Part shown: positions 11,678 to 22,835 of the stretch, one piece after another
Layout: every line of letters begins with the position of its first letter
How positions within the stretch are numbered: position 1 is the stretch's first letter
Source: Neoceratodus forsteri
Taxonomy: Eukaryota > Chordata > Ceratodontiformes > Ceratodontidae
Reading direction: 5' to 3'
Assembly: GCA_016271365.2 (NCBI GenBank)
Contig: CM028130.1
Span: 469,001,501 to 469,065,500, forward strand
Length of the DNA: 64,000 nucleotides
The notes under the pieces: generated by a model
Seen by the model: only the letters and a program-made list of their open reading frames with translations
Database searches by the model: none
What the model was told of the DNA's origin: nothing
Made by a program: the position numbers and the translations under genes

Positions 11678-12639
11678 AATATTCTAGGGGAAACTGAATT
11701 ATCTGTTTTAAGATTTTCTTTAAGTACAGAGCTGGCAGGCTGGGGTGACCTATGGCCTCACCCTCTTGGTAAAGATGCCTTGAAGAGACATGGGCGAAGT
11801 CGCGGCAACTGAAGGAATGGAAAATTTGCATCTACTGACTTCCTAACCAGAGGAAAAATGCTAACTGTTTTGCAATGTGAGTTGTTGTGCTGTAGGTTAG
11901 CCTGAGGAATCAGGCTGACCATTACAGCCATAAAGTTATCATATGCATACACCAGCTGTAGCCTAACAGGATGAAGAACTTCTGTTCAACTGGCATTGTG
12001 TCAGAGAGAGATTAATTATGACAGCCTGGGTCTCAGGCTACGCCTCCATACCTGAATCAGCTGCACAAGGAGCTACACTGCAACAGGATCTTCCATTGAA
12101 AATCAGGGAGTAAATGTGTGGTCACTTTCAGTATTACCCTCTTTAAGACAAATGAAGCTATTGAATACTGACAATACATACATAATTTAACAGGCTGGCT
12201 GCCTCTCTACCTCTCCCCACTATATTCATTTTAAGATAATTCTCTGAGATCAGACCTCCTATATACTCTAACACAGCTAATATTTTGCCTATAAGATGAG
12301 AGTGCAGTTGCTGATGGATGTTACTGGCCTCCAATCCAATTCAAGTCTTACCTTAGCAAGTACAATTATTTTATATGTGTTGGAATTAATTGCCAGCTTA
12401 AGCCTCCAGCCAAAAGAGATGTCTTGCTGCCTAGGACCCGAGTCTGCTGGTGTGGAATCCCAAAGTAGACTACAACCTACTTAGTTTTTGCTTCTTTCTG
12501 CTTTTGTTTATAATAGAATCTACTTAATACTACATATATTTGATTACTCTATCATAATTTACAAGCACTTGCTAAAAAAAAAGACTGTTGTTTGAACTTG
12601 CAATATTTTTGCATTGTATCTAGCTATAGTGTGAAAATT
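11678..12639. other. Non-coding spacer without recognised features
   Basis: About 960 bp with no long open frame, no recognisable transposon domain and no tandem repeat. It includes short A runs and AT-rich DNA near 12550. Confidence 0.4.
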
Positions 12640-12781
12640 AGCAATAATGCCCGACAGGGTGGGTGTCGTAGTGGGATAATGTCATGTCTCAGGTGGTTGG
12701 GCATGAGGTCGAGGTCAAGTGCGTTTCAACGACTCGAGGTGTGATGTTATCCTAACGACACACCCTGAGGGCATTATTGCT
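12640..12781. repeat. 142-bp inverted-repeat (foldback/MITE-like) element
   Basis: A perfect 13-bp terminal inverted repeat, AGCAATAATGCCC at 12640-12652 and its complement at 12769-12781, extends inward with mismatches (CAGGGTGGGTGTCG against CGACACACCCTGA; GGGATAATGTC against GATGTTATCC). Arms total about 45 bp. A second perfect 15-bp inverted pair (CTATTATACAATGGC at 12780-12794, complement at 13028-13042) lies outside it, just before DIRS-2. Confidence 0.82.
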
Positions 12782-13045
12782 ATTATACAATGGCTCGTTG
12801 TTATACAGAATAATAAAAATCATTTTAAAGATGTTGTTGTGTGGAAAATATTTCTGTTTTTAAGAGAAAAAAAATCAATCAAAGGCTCCATAAAACAATC
12901 AATGAAAGGCTCCATAAAATGCTCATCTGCAGGCTCCAAGTGAGGCTTGAGCGAGACCCATGATGTTGTACTGGGATAACATCAGGACCAGCCAAAACTG
13001 TGCAATCAGAGTCCAGGATTTTTTCTTGCCATTGTATAATAGTTA

Positions 13046-13235
13046 TTCAAACAACATGAAGTCTTGCTGTATTCTGGCAATTGCAGTGATTCCCAACCTT
13101 TGAATAGCCCTGGAGAACTAAGAGTTAACTTTCCATGCAGGGCATGGAACGCTGAGCTCAAGCTCGGTTGAAGTCTCTGTCTGGAGTGTTTTGAACTTAA
13201 ACTGCCAGATTCTTTACTCCACCTCACTGAACGGT
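13046..13235 (+). repeat. DIRS-2 left terminal inverted repeat
   Basis: It starts TTCAAACAACATGAAGTCTTG and runs through GAGTTAACTTTCCATGCAGG to a point near CTGCCAGATTCTTTAC. Its complement is found at 18510-18690 (AAGTTCAAAACACTCCAGAC). The outermost 15 bp differ from the longer right end, as usual in DIRS elements. Confidence 0.9.
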
Positions 13236-13597
13236 CACTCCGGAAATTTCTTCTTCAGCTCGGTTCAAAAGTCGGTTAAAGTTTTCAGTTTTCGTCGGTT
13301 TTAAACCAATAAAAGTATCCGCATAGACGGTTCCGTCTCTGTCTGTGGTGCTGTGAGTACTAGATATGAATTGTTCTTTTTTCTATGTGGAACTTGTAAA
13401 AGTGTGGTTGGTTCGCTGAACTGGCCATTTGATTGTGAATTTTGTTATACTTAGTGTGTGGTTACCGGTTCTTATCGGTTCTAAAAAAAACGGCGTTTTC
13501 AACCGTTCTTTTTCCAATACGCGTGACACGGTTAAGAACCGATAAGGGAGTCTTTCCTGGCAGTTGCTGAAAAAGGGTACGCTTGGTTAGGTTGGCT

Positions 13598-15212
13598 ATG
13601 TCTGAGAAACCCAAGAAAAAAACCGGACCCACTGAGTTTCAACACCGCAGTGAGTATGGGGAGGTCTTTGTTAAGGCTGATCCCCACACCACCTGTGTTT
13701 ATTGTCTGAGGTTTGATCACCTCGATTCAGACTGCCAAATATGTAAACATTTTCCCAAATCTACCCTTGAGAAGAGATTAGGTAGACTGAGGGGAAAAGG
13801 AGGCCGAGAAGTACGCTGACCCAGATGGCCAGCCCGGTTCAGTTTCGACCGAACCAGAAGGAGTGCCCTCTGACCAGGGCGATACTTCTTCGGGCAAAAG
13901 GAGAGCCGATTCCGAGGTATCAGTTCTGACAAAAAGAAAGCGTAAAGATAAATCGACTGGTTCGGATCCAGAGGTTCATGTTCTGACCGCCAAAGAGATA
14001 GCCAGGGTGATTCAGATTGTGGAATCGCTCCATCCGGTTCCGACCGATCCGGCTCCTTCTGGCAGGGGTTCGGTTCGGTTGGTTCCCCCTGTTCAAGAGT
14101 ATACCCTTGAAGATTTTTATGAACCGGAATTTGAAGAGGAAGGGGAATTTGAGGATTATGATGTAAGTGAAGGTCTGGATGTGCCTGTGGAACCAGACAT
14201 CTCCCCAGGCAGGCCTTCAGGTGTTTCCCCTCCTAGACTTTCTGAGTCCCCTTCTCACTTTAAGTTTTACAGAAAGGTGGCTGAAACCCTCCAGCTTCCT
14301 ATGGAGGAGGCTGTGGAAGATCAAGAGGAGCCTGATTATGTAGAGGTGATGGATATCCCAGAGTCCAGGAGACTGTCTATTCCCCTCCATAAATCTTCTG
14401 GGAAACAGACACTAAAAACCTCTTAAAGTCTCTTAACACTATACCTCCTGTGGATAGAAGAATGGAGAAGAGGTATACGCTTTCAGGCTCAGACACAGAG
14501 TTCCTATATCAACAATGCAGCCATGTTGGGGTAGTGCAGGCTGCTGCCTGTGACAAGGCAAATATTCCCTTGACTTCACACCCCCTGACAAGGACTCCAG
14601 GAAGATTGATGCCATGGCAAGATAGTACATGGTGTCTTCTTTGTGACTCAGGCAGGTGAATTATATGGCCTATACCACTAGGTACCAGAAGTCCAGGTGG
14701 GACACTGTACTGGCACTGACTAAACAGGCCTCCCCCCAGCTAGCCAAGGAGCTGGAGGCAGTGGCTGCAGGTGGGATTGAGGCATCTAAGGTTCAGTTTC
14801 ATGCTGCTGTGGACTCTAATGTGTTTCATCAAGAGTCATGCCTACATCTGTGGCTCTTCGGAGGACGGCTTGGCTCAGATGTAGCAGCCTCTCACAGGAC
14901 ACCCAGGCTAAGGCCATGGATTTTCCTGTAGTGGGTAATTCTCTGTTTGGGGAGCAGACAGAAAATTACATGAAGAAAATGGATGAGTACAGGACCACTT
15001 ACAAGAGTGCTCAGGCCAAGGAAAGGCAGGCAGCTCCTCAAAGGCAGCAGTCTAGGGGGCAGGGGCAGGCCTTTTCAAAGGCCTTTCTACCAAGCACAGG
15101 CCTCTTCTTCTTCATTTTCTCAGAGGGGGTTCTTCAGAGGTAGAGGCAGAATGGGGATGAGCAGGCCTGCATTCACTCCTCAGCCTAAAGCCCCTGCCAA
15201 GCAGACACCCTG
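13598..15212 (+). pseudogene. DIRS-2 gag-like ORF1 (frameshifted)
   Basis: The likely start is ATG 13598 (MSEKPKKKTGPTEFQHRSEY), shared with DIRS-3 and DIRS-4. A zinc-knuckle-like motif CVYCLRFDHLDSDCQIC (CX2CX4HX4CX2C) lies near residues 30-46. A basic segment follows (TKRKRKDKS), then an acidic stretch (FEEEGEFEDYD) and a C-terminal part ending APAKQTP. Frameshifts fall near 13810, 14410, 14580 and 14830. The ORF is presumed to be the nucleocapsid-type protein of the element; its biochemical role is inferred from position and the zinc motif. Confidence 0.8.
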
Positions 15213-15254
15213 ATTGGCCTGCCAGGGTTGACTCTCCTATTCCAGTAGGGGGGC

Positions 15255-17060
15255 AGGCTGGCTTACTTTGTCCAGGACTGGAAGTTTATTACCTCAGACA
15301 AGTGGGTCCTGGAAGTAGTAAGCCAGGGACTGGTTCTCAGCTTCAAAAAATTACCAAAGATGACAGCAAGATCTTTTCCACCTGCAAATCTCTCAGAAAC
15401 CCTTGCCCTAGAGGCAGAGGTTTCTTCTCTCCTAGCTTTAAGAGCAATAGACAGAGTACCTACCCTAAACTGGGGCAAAGGATTGTACTCCAGGTACTTC
15501 CTGACCCCAAAAATGACAGGGGAGTGGCGACCCATCCTAGTCCTAAGATGTCTAAACAGACATCTTTTAAAACCAAAGTTCAAGATGATAACTCTGGGAA
15601 TAATCTTTTCCTCTCTAAGCCCAGCCTACTTTCACATTCCCATGAGGTGCTCCCACAGAAAGTACCTCAGGTTCGAGTTGCCCTCATGCCACTATCAGTT
15701 CAGAGAAATGCCCTTTGGCCTAACCTCAGCACCAAGGGTTTTCACAAAGTGCCTGGCAGTAGTAGTTGCCTTCCTAAGAAGGTAAAAGATTTCCATATTT
15801 CCTTATCTGGACGATTGGCTAATAGTGGGTCAGTCTCCAGACCAAGTCAAGTCTCACCTGCAAGTGACCCAGAAAGTGCTCACTCCTCTAGGATTTCTTT
15901 TCAACCTTCCCAAGTCAGTTCTCCAACCAGTCCAGCTTCTTACCTTTATAGGGGCAGAGCTGGACACACTCAGAGCAAAAGCCTTTCTTCCCCTAGAAAG
16001 GGCAAGGGCTCTTAAGGAACTAGCTTCTTCCTTCAGCCTTCAGGTATCTCAACCAGCAAGGCATTTCCTCTAGCTCTTGGGCCACATGGCAGCTTCAACA
16101 GCAGTGGTCTAAGGGGCAAGATTCCAGATGAGGGATATTCAGTTCCACCTGAGAGCTTTCTGGTCTCAGAGAAAGGACTCCCTTACCAAACTGATTCCAG
16201 TGACTCTGACCTTGATCCAAGGACTCCAGTGGTGGCAGGATCAGGGCAATTTAAGGCAAGGTGTTCCTTTTGTTGCTCAGCCTTGTTCAGTGGTCCTTAC
16301 CATGGATGCTTATCTCCTGGGCTGGGGAACCCACCTGGGGTCCCTTACTGCCCAGGGGCTGTGGTCCCCCCAAGAATCCCTTCTCCACATCAATCTTCTA
16401 GAGCTCAGGGCAGTTTTTCTGGCTCTAAAAGCATTCTCTCAATCAGTTCAGAACAAGGTGGTTCAAGTCAGAACAGACAACACCACCACCATGTGGTACA
16501 TCAACAAGCCAGGGGGGGCACTCAGTCCAAGGCCTTGTGCACAGAAGCCATGAAGTTGTGGTCCCTGGCTTATTCCCTACAAACCTTTCTTGTAGCAGTT
16601 CACCTTCCAGGCAAGGACAATGCGCTAGCAGATTCACTGAGCAGGATTTCTCAGGGCCATCACGAATGGTCCCTGGACCCTCAGGTTTTGAAAGTGATTT
16701 TTTCAAGGTGGGGCACTCCAGAGATAGATCTCTTTGCAGCCCCAGACAATCACCCACTCCTTCTCTTTTGTTGCAGACCTCCAGTCCTGGGCTCCCTGCC
16801 TCTGGACGCCCTGATCCTCAATTGGGAAGGGAAGTTTCTGTATGCCTTTCTCCCCTTCCCTCTCCTGTTCAAAGCCTTGGTAAAAATAAGGTCTGAACCA
16901 TGCAAGGTGATTCTGATTGCTCCAGATTGGGCCAGACAACCCTGGTACCCCCTGTTGCTGTCCCTAGCAGTCCATCTTCCTTTGTCTCTTCCCAGGAATT
17001 CCAACCTGCTAACGTCCTCTCAGAGAAGGATTTGGTACCCCAATCTTCAGTCTCTCAACC
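15255..17060 (+). pseudogene. DIRS-2 RT/RNase H/methyltransferase-like polyprotein, catalytically dead
   Basis: The layout matches DIRS-1: YFVQDWKFITSDKWVLE at the start, YLDDWLIVGQS at 15809-15840, RNase H motifs near 16390-16640 (LLHINLLELRAVFLAL, VRTDNTTTMWYINK), and VILIAPDWARQPWYP near 16910-16955. An in-frame deletion of about 33 bp after SLSP near 15625 removes GDWLASLDLKD, so RT motif A and its catalytic aspartate are gone. Further stops lie near 15783, 16072 and 16110. This copy could only move, if at all, with proteins from elsewhere. Confidence 0.9.
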
Positions 17061-17067
17061 TCAAAGC

Positions 17068-18117
17068 ATGGCTCTTGAAGAGTTAGAGTTTGCAGATCTG
17101 CATCTTTCCCAAGGGGTTCTGGATATCCTCAAGGCTTCTCAAAACCCTCCACCAGAAAGACTTACAACTCCAAATGGAAAAGGTACAGCATTTGGTGTTC
17201 TGAGAAGCATATTTCTCCAGACACTGCTGAATTGCCTACGGTTCTGGATTATATGGTCCATCTTAATGGCCTAGACCTCAGACCAGCTACTCTCAAGGTA
17301 CACTTGTCAGCTGTTTCTGCATTTTTGTCAGTGGGGAAGCCTTCCTCACTATCTTCCCATCCTGTGTTCTGTAAATTTTTTAAAGGATTGCTTCACACCA
17401 ATCCTCCTTTTAGAGACCCTGCCCCTGCCTGGGATTTGAATGTTTGCATTGCTCAAATTATGCAGCCCCCTTTTGAGCCTATGTCTTCAGCAGAACTTAA
17501 CTACTTGACTTGGAAAACTGTGTTCCTGATAGCCATTACCTCTGCCAGGCATATCAGTGAATTGCAAGCCTTGTCAGTGGAACCTGATTTTATCTCCTTT
17601 CACAGGGATAAGGTGGTCCTTAGAACCAATAGAAGGTTCTTGCCCAAAGTGGTTTCAGACTTCCATTTAAACCAGTCCATGTCTCTCCCTGTTTTCTTCA
17701 CTGATCATTCTTCTTCAGGAGAGAGACGAGCTACATAGTTTTGATGTCAAAAGAGCCCTTAGTTACTACATAGAGCGTACCAAGGGCCACAGGTTTGACT
17801 CCCTCCAGTTGTTCCTCACTTATGGAGAGGTGGAAAAGGGCAAACCTGCCACCAAAAGATCTATTGCCAGGTGGATTGTGTCTTGTATACAATTCTGCTA
17901 TGAAAAACTGGGAAAACTCCAACCTCAAGCCTGAGGGCTTATTCCACAAGAGGTAAGCTGCTTCCTGGCTGTGGCCAGGATACCCCTCTTAGAAATTTGT
18001 CAAGCAGCCACCTGGAAAACAGTCCATACCTTTACCAAGCATTACTCTCTGGATATCCAGGCTAGGAGTGATGCTCGGTTTGGCACAGCAGTACTTCAGA
18101 GCCTATTCCCAAAGTAG
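17068..18117 (+). pseudogene. DIRS-2 tyrosine recombinase (HxxR altered)
   Basis: It begins MALEELEFADLHLSQGVLD at 17068. A 1-bp loss near 17148 shifts the frame, the reading resumes at about 17232 (VLDYMVHLNGLDLRP), and ITSARHISELQALS near 17537-17580 carries the likely first catalytic arginine. Further shifts follow near 17735 and 17945. At the place where DIRS-1 reads HSAR, this copy reads YSTR, so the catalytic histidine codon is changed. The tail KHYSLDIQARSDARFG and the TAG at 18115-18117 are kept. Confidence 0.88.
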
Positions 18118-18153
18118 GTTCTGTCCCTCCTCTTGGAGGTACTGCTTGGTAGT

Positions 18154-18254
18154 CTGCAATTGTCAGAATACAGCAAGACTTCATGTTGTTTGAAGAAAAA
18201 ATTACTCACCTTAGTAATTATATTTCTTCTAATGGAGTCTTGCTGTATTCTGAC
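18154..18254 (+). repeat. DIRS-2 internal complementary region (ICR)
   Basis: GCAATTGTCAGAATACAGCA through TTGTTTGAA is the exact complement of the element's own left end, apart from one base in the GGCAATTG/GACAATTG stretch. It is followed directly by GAAAAAATTACTCACCTTAG through ATTCTGA, the complement of its own right end. The junction TTTGAA/GAAAAA marks where the two ends meet in the circular form. Confidence 0.95.
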
Positions 18255-18509
18255 CTCCCTCCCTGCCTCCCCTCTCAGAACCTGTTTTTGGGAAGTGGGT
18301 GGGCAGGTGCAGTGTTGCACCCCAGGGGTGTTTTGTGCTTGCACCTTCCTCCCTTTTTGTTTGGGTGCTTATTTATTATTGTTATCTTTAGTACATTGGG
18401 TTTTGCTTTTGGGTTTCCTGACTTGAGTCTTCCTTGGGAACCCAAAACTTTTTTAGCCAGTTGGCTAGTAGAATTTTTACAATTTCCACATAGAATTTTT
18501 AGTTTAGTT

Positions 18510-18713
18510 GGGCTCGTAAGAATCTGACGGTTTAAGTTCAAAACACTCCAGACAGAGACTTCAACCGAGCTCGAGCTCAGCGTTCCATGCCCTGCATGGA
18601 AAGTTAACTCTTATTTCTCCGGGGCAGTTCAAAAGTTGGGAATCACTGCAATTGTCAGAATACAGCAAGACTCCATTAGAAGAAATATAATTACTAAGGT
18701 GAGTAATTTTTTC
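18510..18713 (+). repeat. DIRS-2 right terminal inverted repeat
   Basis: The inverted counterpart of 13046-13235, with CTCCAGACAGAGACTTCAAC, GAGCTCGAGCTCAGC and CCTGCATGGAAAGTTAACTC. It is extended by the right-end-only sequence CCATTAGAAGAAATATAATT to GAGTAATTTTTTC. Confidence 0.9.
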
Positions 18714-18917
18714 ATAGCTAACTATCTCTCATCTGAGGGATTTATTGTTGGGTGCAACATGTGTTCTTAAGGTAACTAGTTGTTTAATAGACTATTCCTC
18801 TAACACTGCTGAATTTCCATATTAGACTAATTTATCGAAATTTGAACTAAGCCTTACTCACTATCTGCTGTTTGAATCCAGTTCTAGGTTTGTGTGTGTA
18901 ACTCAAAAAGTAATAAG
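18714..18917. other. Region before the L1 endonuclease, nothing recognised
   Basis: About 200 bp between the right end of DIRS-2 and the L1 ORF2 start. It may include 5' sequence of that L1. No coding or repeat feature could be supported. Confidence 0.4.
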
Positions 18918-19280
18918 ATGGTTCATTACATTGTCACCTCTTGGAATGTGAAGGGTTCAGGCTCTCCAATCAAAAGCAAGAAAGCATTATCCTACCTTAA
19001 ACAAGAAGAAATCTGATATTGCATTTATTCAGGAAACTCATTTAATGCAAACAGAAGCTGAAAAATTACAGCGAGCATGCGTGGGTCAGGCAGAAAGCTA
19101 CTGTTTCTTATCCAGAAAATGTAGTACATCTACCCTTATTAGAAAGGGAATCAACTTTTGTAAACACTCACATCTGACAGATTAAGAGGGGAGATAACAG
19201 AATTTAGCTGGGACACTTGGTGGCCACAATATTGCTCTCTGTAATATCTACACTCCTAACAAGGGTCATTATGCCTTTTT
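18918..19280 (+). pseudogene. L1-type ORF2 endonuclease, first segment
   Basis: From ATG 18918 the frame reads MVHYIVTSWNVKGSGSPIKS, the start of an L1 ORF2 APE endonuclease (TWNVKGLNSP-like). After a 1-bp frameshift it continues DIAFIQETHLMQTEAEKLQR, containing the QETHL motif. It reaches GHNIALCNIYTPN near 19225-19262 and is then cut by the insert at 19281. The reading resumes at 22871. It is one L1 split by insertions. Confidence 0.85.
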
Positions 19281-19566
19281 ATGTTGATTGCGTGCATGCA
19301 CAAGAAACATATTGCGTCAGCTTTCTCCAAAAGCAGGTTGTGGAGGTGTGGCACTGTTGTGCCCAATGCCCCCACAGCCGGCAGAGGCTTGTCCTCTGTC
19401 ATCCAATGCTGTGGCACGCTGCTGCTGACACTAGTTCAGCCAGTGTGCCGCAACCTTCTAAGAAAGTAGCCGCTGCAATCAGGGGCAGAATCGTCATTGC
19501 AGCATCAACCATCCACTGCAATGAGGGAGTGACCCATCATTGCAGGGTGGAATGTGAAACTCCCTG

Positions 19567-19617
19567 ATATTGTTTGTGAACATGGCGGCGGCTTGCCGCC
19601 GTGTTCACAAACAATAT
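19567..19617. repeat. 51-nt near-perfect palindrome (hairpin)
   Basis: The arm ATATTGTTTGTGAACATGGC with GGC pairs with GCCGCCGTGTTCACAAACAATAT, 23 bp with one mismatch, around a 5-nt loop (GGCTT). It lies at the head of the insert in L1, before the short tandem repeat. Confidence 0.92.
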
Positions 19618-19639
19618 AACCCCCTCCCCCCACCGTGTT

Positions 19640-19835
19640 TACTTGTTGTGGACGGGATTCTACTCCCCATCGGGCATAATGAACCCCCTGTTTTCTTCCT
19701 GCAGATGGGGTGCCCAATCCCCGTCGGCATAATAACCACCCCCCGTTTTGTTCCTGCCAACGGGGATGCCCAATCCCTGTAGGCATAATGACCTCCCCAT
19801 TTTGTTCCTGCCGATGGGGGTGCACAATCCCCCTT
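19640..19835. repeat. ~55-bp tandem repeat, about 3.5 copies
   Basis: The block TTTTGTTCCTGCCGATGGGG, then TGCCCAATCCC and GGCATAATGACC, recurs with TTCCTGC near 19696, 19751 and 19805. A partial copy precedes it (CATCGGGCATAATGAACCCC). Confidence 0.75.
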
Positions 19836-20179
19836 CGTCTGCTGCTTGCCCCCAAGCTGAAGCCTCTGCTGGCATGCTGGGAGCCCACCCCAGTGTGCCA
19901 GATACCCCTGTGAAGGGAAAAATGGTCCCACAACGCCTTTTGTATTTTTGCCCTGAAAAAGAAAACTTCTCCTCGGCGCCGCCCCTGCCTCTATCCGCAA
20001 CTCGCACTCACTCCACTGCACACCCTACCTCCCTACAATTTCTCACTCTATACTTACCTCCAGAGCATGGCACGATGATCTTGGTGGATCGGGAACACGT
20101 CTGCACTCTTCAAAGTCGACTGCGAACTGAGGAAATGCAGGTAAGCTGTATAATGTAATAAATAGGGTTTTTTCAACTT

Positions 20180-21535
20180 TAGTGCATATCTCAGGCATTT
20201 TTGGGAATTTTTTCACCAAATTTTCAACATGGGGTTTTTGGGACCCCTCCTCATAAATTCTTGAACTGTCATGGTGTTAATCAGCCCCAAAAGGTGGTTT
20301 CACGGTCACTGTGCAGAATCACCCTTTGGGGCTGATTATTGAAATGACAGTGCCAGTGTTCATAAGGTGGGCTGTCAGAAAGCCTATGTTGCAAATTTGG
20401 TGGAAAAAATCCAAAAAATGACTGTTTTATGAGCGTGCGTTGCGCAGTTGCTATGTACTCTCGTAACTTCATGAATTTACAATATTGTCATGCCAAATTT
20501 TCAACATTGACATTTTGTCACACCTCCTTGTGGGCAGTACAGCTGTCATTGTTCACATCCTGGCCAAAATGTGTTTTCGCACTTCCAGTGCAGAATAGCA
20601 TGGTCGCTGTGGGAAGTCAGCATTCAGGACAGATTAAAAAAATGACAGTGACACTGTTCATGAGTAGATGTCCTAAAATGCCTATGTTGAAAATTTGGTA
20701 ATGATACTCCATAAAATGACTGTGTTATGAGTGTGCATTGCGCAGTTGGCATGCACACTCGTAACTTCACGAATTTGCAATATTTTCACTCCAGATTTTC
20801 AACATTGCCATTTTCCCAGACCTACTTATGAACAGTACAGCTGTCATTTTTCCCATTCTGGCCAAAATTTGTTTTCGCACTTCCAGGCCAGAATAGAGCG
20901 GTCGCCTGTGAGAAATCACTGTTTGGGACAGATTAAGAAAATGACAATGATATTGTTCATAAGCAGAGGTCCTAAAATGCCTATGTTGAAATTTTGGATG
21001 ATGATAGTCCATCAATTGACTTTGTTACAAGTGTGCATTGTGCACTTTCCATGCACCCTTGTAACTTCGCAGATTTGTAATATTGTCACACCAGATTTTC
21101 AACAGTGCCATTTTTTCACACCTCCTTATAAGCAGTACAGCTGCCATTTTTCACATCCTGACTGATATGTGTTTTCACAGTTCCGGCGCAGAATAACGTG
21201 GTCACTGTGGGAAATCAGTGTTCGGGACAGATTAAGAAAATGACAGTGGCACTGTTCATGAGCAGAGGTCCAAAAATCCCTATGTTGAAAATTTGGTGAC
21301 AAAAGCCCATAACATGACTGTGTTACAAGCATGCATTGAACCGCTTCCACGCACCCTTGTAACTTCTCAAATTTAGAATACTGTCATGCCACATTTTCAA
21401 CAGTGGCATTTTTCACAACTTGTTATGAACACTACAGCTGTCATTTTCACATCCTGGCTAAAATATGTTTTTGCACTTCTGCCGGACAATAGCACGGTCA
21501 CTCTGGGACATCAGTGTTTGGGACAGATTAAGATT
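20180..21535. repeat. Inverted, diverged array of the ~298-bp quasi-palindromic satellite
   Basis: Units of about 285-300 bp repeat GACAGATTAAGAAAATGACA, then CCTATGTTGAAAATTTGGT, GCATTGCGCAGTTGGCATGC, TATTTTCACTCCAGATTTTC and GTACAGCTGTCATTTTTC. Reverse-complemented, the last blocks equal the 1-5176 satellite (GAAAATCTGGAGTGAAAATA; GAAAAATGACAGCTGTAC). About 4.5 units are present. One dyad centre is a clear hairpin at 20279-20337 (AATCAGCCCCAAAAGGTGGT against its complement). Confidence 0.85.
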
Positions 21536-21544
21536 GACTGAGTG

Positions 21545-22835
21545 AGAGGGGGGGAGTGGCCGAGCTCAACTGAGTTCTGTCGGGACTGCTGCAGATTTGT
21601 TTGTGTTCAGTCAAAGGCCCCAACACAAGAGCCCAGTACAAAAGGGCAGCCTGCAGCACTGGGAGAAACAGAACGAGAGAGCAAGTGAGGGAGGGGGAGT
21701 GAGCAAACTCATCAAAGCACTGTCAGGACTGCTGTGGATTTCTTTGTGGGCAGAAAAAGGCATCAATACAGGCAGAGGCCCAGTACAAAAGGCCAGCCTG
21801 CAGTGGTGGGAGAAACAGTGCAAGCGAGTGAGACAAGGGGACTTAGTGAGCTCAACGGAGCTCTATCAGGACTGCTGGGATTTCTCTGTGGGCAGAAAAA
21901 GGCACCAATGCAGGCAGGAGCCCCGTACAAAAGGGCAGCTTGCAGCACCAGGACAAACAGAATGAGTGATGAGAGAGGGAGACTGAGCGACCTCAACGGA
22001 GCTCTGTCGGGACAGCTGCAGATTTCTTTGTGGACAGACAAAGGTGCCAATGCAGCCAGGAGCCCCATAGAAAAGCGCAGTCTGCAGCCCCAAGAGAAAC
22101 AGAATGAGCGAGTCACAGAGCAGTAGTGAGCAAGCTCAACGGAGCTGTAGTGTGACTGCTGCAGATTTCTTTGTGGGCAGAAATGTGGCAACGCAGGCAG
22201 GAGCCCAGTACAAAAGGGCAGCATGCAGCACCAGGAGACACAGAACGAGCGAGTGAGGGAGGGGGAGTCAGTGAGCTCAACGGGGCTCTGTTGGGACTGC
22301 TGCAGATTTGTTTGTGGGCAGAAAAAGGCAGCAATTCATGCAGGGGCCCAGTACAAAAGGGCAGCCTGCAGTGGCAGGAAAACCAGAATGAGCAAGTGAG
22401 TGAGCTCAACAGAGCTGTATTGTAACTGCTGCAAATTTCTTTGTGGGCATAAGAAGGCAGCAATGCAGGCAGGAGCCCAGTAGAAAAGGGCAGCCTGCAG
22501 CGCCGGTAGAACAGAATGAGCGAGTGAGAGAACAGGAGTGAGCAAGCTCAACGGAGCTTTGTTGGGACTGCTGCAGATTTCTATGTGGGCAGAAAAAGAT
22601 ACCAACAGAGGCAGGAGCCCAGTACAAAAGCGCAGCCTGCAGCGCCAGGAGAAACAGAATGAGCGAGTGACAGAGGGGGAGTGAGCCACCTCAGTGGAGC
22701 TCTGTCGGGACAGCTGCAGGTTTCTTCCTCAGCAAAACAAGATGCCAATGCAGGCAGCAGCCCAGTACAAAAGAGCAGCCTGCAACACTGGGACACACAC
22801 TGAGCCACTGACACAGGGCCACTGAGTGAGCTCAA
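21545..22835. repeat. ~141-bp tandem array, 9 units
   Basis: The block GGGACTGCTGCAGATTTCTT, GTGGGCAGAAAAAGGC, AGGAGCCCAGTACAAAAGGG and GAGAAACAGAATGAGCGAGT repeats with starts near 21583, 21726, 21868, 22009, 22153, 22291, 22425, 22564 and 22709. Units differ by a few percent to perhaps 15 percent. The open frames on both strands (LPFCTGLLP and so on) repeat with the unit and are not proteins. It abuts the right end of the insert. Confidence 0.92.

Larger units (their letters stand above)
13046..18713 (+). mobile_element. DIRS-2: DIRS element with both ends, 5668 bp
   Basis: Both ends are fixed by the ICR at 18154-18254, whose halves are the complements of the left end (TTCAAACAACATGAAGTCTT at 13046) and the right end (GGTGAGTAATTTTTTC ending at 18713). 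The order is left ITR, leader, gag, RT/RNase H with methyltransferase-like tail, tyrosine recombinase, ICR and right ITR. There is no target duplication. Flanks read AGTTA before and ATAGC after a TTC present at both edges, which suits recombination between a TTC in the circle junction and a TTC in the target. All three coding regions are broken. Confidence 0.96.
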
